DNA from: Bacteroidales bacterium
Lineage (GTDB): Bacteria; Bacteroidota; Bacteroidia; Bacteroidales; GCA-2711565
NCBI GenBank assembly: GCA_029931995.1
Contig: JAOZQX010000086.1
Location: 1-6,109, forward strand
Direction: 5' to 3'
DNA: 6,109 nucleotides
The position numbers were made by a program, and so were the translations under genes. A model generated the notes under the pieces. It was not told the origin of the DNA, ran no database searches, and worked only from the letters and a program-made list of their open reading frames with translations. Shown here piece after piece: positions 1-6,109 of this stretch (position 1 is its first letter; every line of letters starts with the position of its first letter).

Positions 1-47
1 TTTCCGGCAGAAACTCCGCGCTTTTGATATCTGGATTCTATGGGCAT
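1..47 (-). CDS. purM: Start of probable phosphoribosylformylglycinamidine cyclo-ligase (AIR synthetase), partial
   Basis: Only the first 15 codons and two bases are present; the gene runs off the left edge. The ATG at 47 reads MPIESRYQKRGVSAG, and the RY..RGVSA pattern is what I recall from the N-terminus of Bacteroidota PurM, which continues RGVSASKEDVH or similar. PurM makes aminoimidazole ribonucleotide in the fifth step of cytosolic purine synthesis. The start lies 10 bases after the TAG stop of the preceding envelope gene, with no terminator between, so read-through or co-transcription is likely. No Shine-Dalgarno sequence is seen; the spacer is A-rich. With so few residues the identity rests on one short motif. 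If it is wrong, this is still a plausible start of an unidentified minus-strand gene. Confidence 0.6.
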   Translation of the reverse strand, partial: MPIESRYQKRGVSAG

Positions 48-57
48 TTTAGGTTTG

Positions 58-2561
58 CTATTTAAAAATTATGATTTGTTTTTCGGTGTCAAAATTAAAC
101 AATCCAAACATTATAAGTGTAGATTCGCCAATAATTAATTTTTCTTTTATACGGTTATTCACTCTTATGGGTAAGTTACGGACTGTTTTTCCTGCTATGC
201 TTAATTCCTTGATGTAAAATTCTGACCCGTTTGCAATTGTCCCATTCTTCAGATCATCTACATTGATAAAGTCATCTTTTGTAATGGTTCCCATATTCAT
301 CAATATAAGGGCTTCCCGTAAAGGAATTTCTGCAAGTGCATTCTCCTTATAAATAAATAAAAACTCATGACCATTAAATGTGCAATTCGCAATGGTTTCT
401 TGGCTTTGCTCATCTGTGATAAAAGGCAAAACTCTTCTTTTTGGTTTCAAGATTCTTGTTGAAGATAAGGAGCCGTCGCTACCCGTAATGTCAGCAAAAG
501 GATCAAAATCATCTCTAAGTACTTTAAATTCGGTTCGACGGTTGAGCTGGTGTGCCACTTCCATTTCGGCCTTATTGCCAAGCGAATTGATAAACTCTTC
601 GGTTAAAATAGTACCCGATTTGAAAGTTAGTCCTGCACGAATAAAATCTTTTTTAAGTTCGCGGGGCTGACTCTCTCCATATCCTTTTGGAACCAGTCGT
701 TTTGGGTTTATACCGCGTAAAATTAAATAATCAACAACCGAGTTTGCACGACGTTGTGAAAGTACATCATTTCGTTCTTCCGAATCTCGTGCATCGGTAT
801 GTGAGGCCAATTCAATAACTAAATTTTCGTTTTCCTCCAAGGTGCGGATTAAGCCCTGAAGACTATCTTGATATTGAGGTTTTAAATCCCATTTAGACAA
901 ATCATACAAAATATTGGGAAGTATGATTGGTTCCTTAGGGATGGGTTGCAACATATAATCAAACTTAAAATCATAGCTGGATTCATAATTGCGGGTGCTA
1001 ATATTTTCTGTGGAACTGAAGAAATCTTCTTCACTTAGTTTAAGTTCATAATCTAAATTTTTGATAGTTTGTGTTGTGCCAAATTCGTAATACCCCTCAT
1101 TATTTGAGCGTACACTAATCAAACTCCCATCTGAACCAATAAGGCTGACTTTTACGTTTTCCATAGGCTCACCACTTTCGCGATTTGTAACTATACCTGT
1201 AATCGTAAATTCAACTGGAGGAATCTGGAAGAAATAAATATCGTCGTTTTTGGCACCTTTACGATTAGAACTAAAAAATCCTTCTTCTTTTTCATCATGA
1301 AAAACTATTCCGAAATCATCACGGTTTGAGTTCATGGGCGATTTCATATTTTCCGGTATTCCCCATTCATTTTCAGTATTTAATTTGGAAACAAAAATAT
1401 CTAGCCCCCCCATGCTAATATGTCCGTTTGATGAGAAATAAAGTATACTGTCGTTTTTTAAAAATGGAAACATCTCATCTCCAGAGGTGTTAATTTGAGA
1501 GCCTAAATTTTGAGGTCGCCCAAATGGAGCTTCGGCACTTTTTCGAGTGGCAAACCAAATGTCTTTTCCGCCATAACCACCCGATCGTTCAGCCGAAAAG
1601 TAAATAGTCATTTCATCCTTACTTAAACTTGGATGACCAACAGCAACAGAAGTATCTCTTCCGAGCATAAGAATTTGTGGGCGCGACCAAGTTCGGCTTA
1701 CACGCTTGGAAGTGTAAATTTGACAGCCGGAGGCTTTTTTTACCGCATTAGGACAACGAGTGAAATATAATTTAGTGAATTTTGAGTTCATGAAAGGGCT
1801 GCCTTCGTTAGCCCCTGAATTAATAGTATTGTCATTTTCGGTATCTCCATCTTCATTGTCGAGCAAAACAGGCTTGCTCCAATTACCCTGACGATCGACA
1901 CGGCTTATAAATAAATCGCTGAATTCCTGATTTGTCCACTCATCTTTTTGGTTTCCGGTGGCTTCTTCGCGGGTTGATGTGAAAATAATGGTGTTGAAAG
2001 TGCGTCCACCATAGGCCGAAGCAAAATCAGATTCACGTGAATTGATTTTTGCCAAATTTTTTATTTGGTGTTTGGTAGGATTTTCTATCCACGATTGTAT
2101 GTTTTCACAAGCATGGAGACCATTTTCAGCTCTTTTATCTTTCGGTGCTAATAATTGGTAAGCCCTGTACTGAATTATGGCTTCATCGTAATTCTCCATT
2201 AGTTTTAAAGCCTCAGCATAGTGCAATAGTACTAGAGGCTCTTTTTCCTGATACTTTGCTCTAACCATTCGCTTGTATTGATTCATGGCACGACGGTAAT
2301 TATTGGTCAGACGGTAGCATTCGGCCAATTGGTAATTGATGCGGTTTCTTTCTTCCACATCTTTTTTGATTTTTTTTAGGGCTTTTCCGTACTTTTCGGC
2401 AGCAATAATGTATTTATGGTTTTCAAAATCTTTATCCGCTGATGCGGCATATTTATTTTTGCAAAGGCAGAAAAGCTGAAAAGAAAGATGAAAACAATTG
2501 ATAATGTGGCAACGAATAATTGTTTGCAAAGTTGGTTATGATGATTGATTCTTTGTTCCAT
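58..2561 (-). CDS. PorE-like periplasmic protein (TPR, PD40 propeller, CRD, OmpA_C) with extra C-terminal retropepsin-like domain; apparent frameshift near the N-terminus
   Basis: Probable periplasmic peptidoglycan-binding scaffold with the architecture of the type IX secretion protein PorE. With the frameshift at 2456-2460 repaired, the product is about 834 residues (numbering used here). Residues 1-34 are a signal peptide. About 43-156 are TPR helices. About 181-446 hold five PD40 blades (IYFS, LYFSSN, GFFSSNRKG-type strands). About 449-536 form a carboxypeptidase-regulatory-like beta-sandwich (TGIVTNRESGEP). About 551-683 are OmpA_C: TD at 589-590 and LSQRRA give the diaminopimelate-contacting Asp590 and Arg605, 15 residues apart as in E. 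coli OmpA, and the AHQLNRRTEF tail is typical of Bacteroidota. Residues 724-834 are an added retropepsin-like domain. I chose the ATG at 2561 because it encodes the signal peptide; the uninterrupted frame would begin at a TTG at 2529 and make a Cys-rich, non-signal N-terminus. There is no lipobox Cys. It may be a paralogue rather than PorE itself, and other T9SS genes are not in view. Confidence 0.85.
61..393 (-). other. C-terminal retropepsin-like (clan AA) domain lacking the catalytic Asp
   Basis: The last 111 residues of the PorE-like protein follow a basic linker (ILKPKRRV) after OmpA_C. They follow the order of bacterial retropepsin-like proteases: a strand leading to the active-site loop (HEFLFIYKENA), IPLREALILMNMGTI where such proteins have IS.tEA..L...G, then IANGSEFYI, ELSIAGKTVRNLPI (the L.IGg..v.NV strand), LIIGES (the LLG.S motif) and FGLFNFDTEKQIIIF (the closing D....L.I strand). 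The DTGA tetrad is KENA at residues 739-742 of the repaired protein, so no proteolysis is expected. The assignment is by eye from the family pattern. Confidence 0.6.
2456..2460 (-). other. Probable frameshift site (A5 run on the minus strand)
   Basis: On the minus strand the sequence is GC-AAAAA-TAAAT. Reading GCA AAA ATA keeps the signal-peptide frame; reading AAA AAT AAA gives the TPR frame. One extra A here would join AFA-K directly to NKYAASADKDFE and give one continuous secreted protein. A homopolymer is the usual place for an assembly or sequencing indel. A genuine mutation, or slippage of tRNA-Lys on A_AAA_A, are alternatives. The heptamer is not a canonical X_XXY_YYZ -1 signal, because ATA would re-pair poorly on AAT. 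Confidence 0.7.
2460..2561 (-). other. Signal-peptide coding segment in a different frame from the rest of the PorE-like protein
   Basis: From the ATG at 2561 the frame encodes MEQRINHHNQLCKQ, then a long hydrophobic stretch (LFVATLSIVFIFLF), then SFSAFA followed by K. This is a textbook n-region, h-region and AxA signal peptidase I site, with cleavage predicted after residue 34. The frame then runs into unrelated sequence and stops at 2376, while the TPR region continues in the frame one base earlier. The segment therefore belongs to the downstream gene. There is no Shine-Dalgarno sequence; the start is preceded by ACTATAAA. Confidence 0.8.
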
Positions 2562-2577
2562 TTTATAGTGAGTCAGA

Positions 2578-2585
2578 CAAACATA
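2578..2585 (-). promoter_or_regulatory. Possible Bacteroidota -7 promoter element for the PorE-like gene
   Basis: The minus strand reads TATGTTTG, an exact TAnnTTTG match, 16 bases before the ATG at 2561. No TTTG-like -33 box is visible at the usual 19-21 base spacing, and the implied leader would be only about a dozen bases. It could let this gene be transcribed separately from tatA, 49 bases upstream. Without the -33 box a chance match in AT-rich DNA is quite possible. Confidence 0.3.
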
Positions 2586-2610
2586 ATCTGTAAACGAACA
2601 ACCACCCGAT

Positions 2611-2862
2611 TTATTTGCTTTCAGGGGGAGTATCTTCAGCTTCTTTTGGTTTTGGCTTGCTTTCTTTTTGTTCCATCTTTCGTACTTCTACATCAATTTC
2701 CCTCTTAATATCGCTTGATGCACGTTTAACCTCATACAATGCACGACCTAATTTTTTGGCTATTTCGGGTATCTTTCCAGGCCCGAAAATGATAAAAACC
2801 ATTAGCATTACAATGATAATTTCTCCCGTACTGATATTAAAAAATAAAAGATTGAAATCCAT
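2611..2862 (-). CDS. tatA: Sec-independent (twin-arginine) translocase subunit, TatA/TatB family
   Basis: An 83-residue inner-membrane subunit of the Tat pathway, which moves folded proteins carrying a twin-arginine signal. TatA-type subunits oligomerise around TatBC to open the passage. The protein has the family layout: a short N-terminus, one membrane segment (about residues 13-26, GEIIIVMLMVFIIF), the FGPGKIPE hinge at 26-33, an amphipathic helix (IAKKLGRALYEVKRASSDIK), and a charged, Lys/Glu/Pro-rich cytoplasmic tail. The FGP.KIPE hinge favours TatA/E. Glu14 at the start of the membrane segment resembles the conserved Glu of TatB, so a dual role is possible. No tatC is in the window. The ATG at 2862 lies just after a putative promoter and has no Shine-Dalgarno sequence. 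The next gene starts 49 bases downstream with no terminator between, so they may share a transcript. Confidence 0.9.
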   Translation of the reverse strand: MDFNLLFFNISTGEIIIVMLMVFIIFGPGKIPEIAKKLGRALYEVKRASSDIKREIDVEVRKMEQKESKPKPKEAEDTPPESK

Positions 2863-2885
2863 ACCGCTTATTCTTAATCTATAAG

Positions 2886-2916
2886 CAAAAATAGTAAAAA
2901 AAAAGTCCCGACGAAA
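2886..2916 (-). promoter_or_regulatory. Putative Bacteroidota promoter for tatA
   Basis: The minus strand carries TATTTTTG at 2893-2886, an exact TAnnTTTG -7 element. Nineteen bases upstream is TTTC (2916-2913), three of four matches to the TTTG -33 box. Transcription would begin near 2880, giving a leader of about 20 bases before the ATG at 2862. The -33 box lies in the loop of the secDF terminator hairpin. Position and spacing fit well, but AT-rich DNA gives chance matches. Confidence 0.45.
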
Positions 2917-2927
2917 CGGGACTTTTT
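2896..2927 (-). terminator. Rho-independent terminator of secDF
   Basis: On the minus strand, AAAAAGTCCCG, a short loop (TTTCGT), then CGGGAC followed by nine T. The GC core GTCCCG/CGGGAC is a perfect six-base-pair stem, extended by five A-T pairs. It begins 15 bases after the secDF TAA stop. The long U tract is on the minus-strand transcript, so it mainly terminates secDF. The five T on the plus side could give weak opposite-strand termination, but no plus-strand gene needs it. Confidence 0.92.
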
Positions 2928-2942
2928 AAACCTTATATCAGA

Positions 2943-5900
2943 TTATTTTTTCTTCTTTTTAGGATCGATTTTGGCAGCAATTTTATCTTTTGATTTTTCA
3001 CCAATTAAATCGAAGGCAATTGGACTCGCTGTAAACAGTGATGAGTAAGTACCTACCAAAACACCTACCAATAAAGCAAAGGTGAACCCACGAATAACTT
3101 CACCACCGAAAATAAAGATGGTTAGTAATACAACCAGGGTTGTGCCTGAAGTATTGATGGTACGAGCCAAGGTGCTATTTAATGCTGCATTAATATTTGT
3201 TATCAAATCTTTCTTTGGATGCAATCCGGTAAACTCACGGATACGGTCGAAGATAATTACTGTATCATTGATTGAATAACCGATAATCGTCAAAATAGCT
3301 GCAATAAAGGCTTGATCAATCTCCATATTAAATGGCATTATTGTATAGAAAATTGAGAATAAAGAAATGGTAATTATTGTATCGTGGAATAGTGCAGCTA
3401 CACCTGCCAAACCAAATTGCCATTTTTTAAATCGTGCTGCGATATAAATAAAGATTACGATTAGTGCAAAAATAACGGCCATTAATGATTTATTACGAAT
3501 ATCATCCGCAATTGTTGGGCCTACTTTTTGTGAACTTAAAATCCCTATCATTTTATCATCCGATTCAACATCTGTACTAAAATTGCTATATGTGATGCTT
3601 TGGTCAACAAAAAATGGTTTGAGTCCATCAAATAATTTATTTTCAATAATGCCATCTACTGTATCAGAATCGTCATCAATCATGTATTTAGTTGTAACCT
3701 TGACCTGTTTTGCAGGTCCAAACGTTTTTACTTCGGGAGTAGCATCTTCAAAAACAACAGAAAGAGCATCGCGTACTTCATTTACTTTTACATCCTGATC
3801 GAAACGAACAATATATGTGCGTCCTCCAGAGAAATCAACACCAAAATTCAGCCCCCTTGTAACCAAGGAACCAATACCAATTATAATGATAATTGTAGAG
3901 ATTACATAGGCAACTTTTCTTCTTTTAAGAAAATCAAAATTAGCTGTAGCCAAAAAGTTTGCAGTCATTTTGTTGGCAAAGTTCACCGTCAGGTTTTTGT
4001 TCAGTAGGTTGTTGAATATTAAACGTGAAATGAAAATTGCTGTGAATAAGGAAGAAAGAATACCTATGATCAGCGTGGTAGCAAAACCTTGTACCGGTCC
4101 TGAACCAAAGATGTAAAGTACAATACCAGTTAATAGTGTTGTAACGTTACCATCAATAATAGCTGAGTAAGCATTTTTATATCCATCGGCAATGGCCAGT
4201 CGAATTCCTTTTCCGGCTCTAACCTCTTCTTTAATACGTTCGTAAATAATTACGTTAGCATCAACTGCCATACCTAAAGTAAGTACGATACCGGCAACAC
4301 CAGGTAAGGTAAGTACAGCACCCAAAGAGGCCAATACTCCAAACAGGAAGAAAACGTTGGTAACCAATGCGAGGTCGGCAATCCATCCACCACGGTTATA
4401 ATAAATAACCATGTAAACTAATACAAGGATGAAGGCTATAATAAATGACCACATACCAGCCTGAATGGCTTCTTGTCCAAGTGAAGGACCTACAACGGCT
4501 TCTTCAACAATGCTTGCAGGTGCCGGAAGTTTACCAGCTTTAAGAATATTTGCAAGGTCTTTTGCCTCTTCAACACTCATATTGCCACCAGAAATCTCGG
4601 TTCTTCCACCAGAAATCTCAGTATTTACTCTTGGGTGAGAATATACATATCCATCAAGTACGATAGCAATTTGTCTTCCAATGCTTTCACCTGTAATTCT
4701 TCTCCATGCCCGAGAGCCATCGCTGTTCATACCAAGAGTTACACTTACCTGTCCGGTTTGAGTGTAATCTTGTGTTGCATCTACAATTACATCACCTTCC
4801 AAAGCAGCACTTCCATCACGGGAGGTTACTTTTAATGCAATTAATTGTAGATAATCAGGAGCGTGTGTGTTTTCAGCTTTTATAACCCAAGCTAATTTTA
4901 GGTTGCGAGGGAAAATATTAGTTACTTTCTTAAGCATGTAATTTACACGAGCTGTATCTTTAATCATAGCCATCCCTACAGTTGCACCTTCTGCCGCAAC
5001 ATATTGTCCCGTTTGGTTTTGATAGTAGGGTGGAATTAAGTATGCATACAATGGATTGTTTTTTGCATACTCAGTAAACTGACTTTTTTCATCCTGAGCA
5101 ACTGCAAGGCTATCAGTTTCAATTTGTTCAATCAAAGAAGTAGCTTCGGCGTCTTCGTCTGTTGCTGTTGTTTCTTCAGCAACTGCATCTTTATTTTCAA
5201 TTTCTTCTAAAATATTTTCTCTTTCTACTTCAGTTTTCAAACGGGCATTCGCATCTGCAAAAAATTGTTGAAGATCGGTAAACTCATAAGTTTCCCAAAA
5301 CTCTAATTTAGCCGTTCCTTGCAAAAGTTTACGAACACGGTCGGGTTCTTTAATACCAGGAAGTTCAACCAAAATTCGGCCAGTTCCGGCAATACGCTGA
5401 ATGTTAGGTTGAGCTACACCAAATTGGTTAATACGTGTATTTAAAATATTGAAAGCACGATCAATAGCTCCATCAGTTTCTTCACGGATAACAGCTAACA
5501 CTTCCTCATTCGTTGAACTGTATTGAATTTTATCTTTTAATTCAACAATTGTGAAAACTGCAGCCAGCTTCGCATTCGGGTCAATTTCTTCAAAAGACTC
5601 ACCAAAAAGTGTAATGAAATCAGCCTGACTGTCTTTTTGTTTTTCGCGAGCCAATTGTAGTGCCTGAACAAAAACTGGATCCTCACTGTTGCCAGAGAGT
5701 GCACGAACGATATCGGCTACTTTCACTTCAAGGGTAACATTCATGCCACCTTTCAGGTCAAGACCCAAGTTAATTTCTCTTTCTTTACACTCGGTATAAG
5801 TGTATTGTCTTAACAAAATGTTATAAACATTTTCATTTGAGATTGAGTCCAGATAATAGGTCTCGCGGGCTTTTGAAATTGAATCTGCCAAAAATCCTTC

Positions 5901-6074
5901 TCTTAAAGCATCTCCTTTTGCACTTTCTTTTGCTAATTTATCAGCTGTTCCATTATGTGCATATTCACGGGCGTCTTTCTCAACTTTAATTGTAAAAAAC
6001 GTAAAAGAAAGCTGGAATAGGCAAACCAGCGCAAAGGCAATTGCAAAAAATCTAATAGCTCCTTTGTTTTGCAT
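2943..6074 (-). CDS. secDF: Protein translocase subunit SecDF (fused SecD-SecF)
   Basis: A 1043-residue inner-membrane RND-type protein that uses the proton gradient to pull Sec substrates from SecYEG into the periplasm. The SecD half has TM1 (8-28); LGLDLKGG at 103-110; LNTRINQFGVAQP at 211-223; VTLGMNSDGSRAW at 445-457; the LPAPA and EAVVGPSLG stretch at 516-533; then five membrane segments with TLGMAVDANVIIYERI at 599-613. The SecF half starts near 710 with GVDFSGG at 745-751, VGPTIADDIR at 851-860, and GYSINDTVIIFDRIRE at 932-947. Asp605, Asp937 and Arg971 match the proton-path residues Asp340, Asp637 and Arg671 of Thermus SecDF; the 937-971 spacing is the same 34. Twelve membrane segments are expected. 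Residues 281-335 are an acidic, low-complexity insert in the periplasmic part. The tail ends in five Lys. The ATG at 6074 begins a basic-hydrophobic TM1; no Shine-Dalgarno is seen. A strong terminator follows. Confidence 0.98.
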   Translation of the reverse strand: MQNKGAIRFFAIAFALVCLFQLSFTFFTIKVEKDAREYAHNGTADKLAKESAKGDALREGFLADSISKARETYYLDSISNENVYNILLRQYTYTECKEREINLGLDLKGGMNVTLEVKVADIVRALSGNSEDPVFVQALQLAREKQKDSQADFITLFGESFEEIDPNAKLAAVFTIVELKDKIQYSSTNEEVLAVIREETDGAIDRAFNILNTRINQFGVAQPNIQRIAGTGRILVELPGIKEPDRVRKLLQGTAKLEFWETYEFTDLQQFFADANARLKTEVERENILEEIENKDAVAEETTATDEDAEATSLIEQIETDSLAVAQDEKSQFTEYAKNNPLYAYLIPPYYQNQTGQYVAAEGATVGMAMIKDTARVNYMLKKVTNIFPRNLKLAWVIKAENTHAPDYLQLIALKVTSRDGSAALEGDVIVDATQDYTQTGQVSVTLGMNSDGSRAWRRITGESIGRQIAIVLDGYVYSHPRVNTEISGGRTEISGGNMSVEEAKDLANILKAGKLPAPASIVEEAVVGPSLGQEAIQAGMWSFIIAFILVLVYMVIYYNRGGWIADLALVTNVFFLFGVLASLGAVLTLPGVAGIVLTLGMAVDANVIIYERIKEEVRAGKGIRLAIADGYKNAYSAIIDGNVTTLLTGIVLYIFGSGPVQGFATTLIIGILSSLFTAIFISRLIFNNLLNKNLTVNFANKMTANFLATANFDFLKRRKVAYVISTIIIIIGIGSLVTRGLNFGVDFSGGRTYIVRFDQDVKVNEVRDALSVVFEDATPEVKTFGPAKQVKVTTKYMIDDDSDTVDGIIENKLFDGLKPFFVDQSITYSNFSTDVESDDKMIGILSSQKVGPTIADDIRNKSLMAVIFALIVIFIYIAARFKKWQFGLAGVAALFHDTIITISLFSIFYTIMPFNMEIDQAFIAAILTIIGYSINDTVIIFDRIREFTGLHPKKDLITNINAALNSTLARTINTSGTTLVVLLTIFIFGGEVIRGFTFALLVGVLVGTYSSLFTASPIAFDLIGEKSKDKIAAKIDPKKKKK
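5070..5234 (-). other. Acidic low-complexity insert in the SecD periplasmic region of SecDF
   Basis: Residues 281-335 of SecDF are dominated by Glu, Asp, Ala and Thr (for example EEIENKDAVAEETTATDEDA) and separate the first periplasmic subdomain, which ends in TAKLEFWETYEF, from the following segment with YLIPPYYQNQTGQY. Composition suggests a flexible linker or disordered loop on the outer face of the membrane. Large inserts at this place fit the longer SecDF proteins of Bacteroidota; the function is unknown. Confidence 0.6.
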
Positions 6075-6109
6075 GTGATATAGAATTTAAATTGTTATAA
6101 TTCAGTTTG

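Noticed and set aside
380..670. Plus-strand open frame of 96 codons
   Set aside because: It lies antisense to the OmpA and C-terminal region of the PorE-like gene, its product matches no family I know, and the minus-strand frame explains the coding signal.
2527..2529. TTG at 2529 as the start of the PorE-like protein
   Set aside because: It gives an N-terminus without a signal peptide and reads the real signal-peptide region in the wrong frame; the ATG at 2561 plus a one-base indel is the better explanation.
2562..2610. Terminator between tatA and the PorE-like gene
   Set aside because: I found no GC-rich inverted repeat followed by a T run in these 49 bases.
2520..2708. Plus-strand open frame with hydrophobic stretches (62 codons)
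   Set aside because: It overlaps the signal-peptide region and the tatA tail on the other strand. The hydrophobic look comes from antisense reading, and there is no promoter or ribosome site.
2615..2884. Plus-strand open frame of 89 codons opposite tatA
   Set aside because: It is almost exactly antisense to a clearly recognisable TatA protein and runs through the tatA promoter region; its Ser/Ile/Leu-rich product is a typical shadow translation.
4585..4619. Direct repeat of ccaccagaaatctc, 21 bases apart inside secDF
   Set aside because: It encodes TEISGGR-TEISGGN, a glycine-rich loop where SecD proteins commonly have two similar I.G motifs; it looks like ordinary coding constraint, not a mobile or regulatory repeat.
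6075..6109. Upstream region of secDF as a promoter
   Set aside because: The 35 bases available are AT-rich but contain no TAnnTTTG and no Shine-Dalgarno sequence; the promoter or an upstream operon partner is probably outside the window.
1..6109. CRISPR array, tRNA or rRNA genes, insertion sequence, phage or defence genes
   Set aside because: No spaced repeats, terminal inverted repeats, transposase motifs or RNA-gene sequence were seen; the window is almost fully occupied by chromosomal envelope genes.

Overview
This AT-rich window looks like a chromosomal piece of a Bacteroidota genome, plausibly from the Bacteroidales/Marinilabiliales side, though the rank is inference. Four things point there: a fused SecD-SecF protein; a large envelope protein with the TPR / PD40 beta-propeller / carboxypeptidase-regulatory-like / OmpA_C architecture of PorE from the type IX secretion system; almost no Shine-Dalgarno sequences; and two TAnnTTTG motifs, the Bacteroidota -7 promoter element. 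All convincing genes are on the minus strand, so the window is transcribed from right to left.

Layout in transcription order: (1) secDF (6074 to 2943), complete, with all the conserved SecD and SecF motifs. It ends in a strong intrinsic terminator (2896-2927). (2) A TatA/TatB-family gene (2862 to 2611), apparently driven by a Bacteroidota promoter packed against, and partly overlapping, that terminator. (3) A PorE-like OmpA-family gene (2561 to 58). (4) The first 15 codons and part of a sixteenth of what looks like purM (47 to 1), starting 10 bases after the previous stop and running off the edge. The only gene-free stretches are short (35 to about 80 bases); the one between secDF and tatA holds the terminator and promoter.

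Functionally this is an envelope and protein-export neighbourhood. SecDF pulls Sec substrates across the inner membrane, the TatA-like subunit belongs to the folded-protein export pathway (no tatC is in view), and the third protein should sit in the periplasm on peptidoglycan.

Two points deserve attention. First, the PorE-like gene appears to be frameshifted: a good type I signal peptide starts at an ATG at 2561, in a different frame from the rest of the protein, and one missing base in an A5 run at 2456-2460 would explain it. A caller using the long frame alone would start at a TTG at 2529 and lose the signal peptide. Second, the same protein carries about 110 extra residues after its OmpA domain. 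They read like a retropepsin-type (clan AA) aspartic protease fold in which the catalytic DTGA is replaced by KENA, so it is probably a catalytically dead protease domain used for binding.
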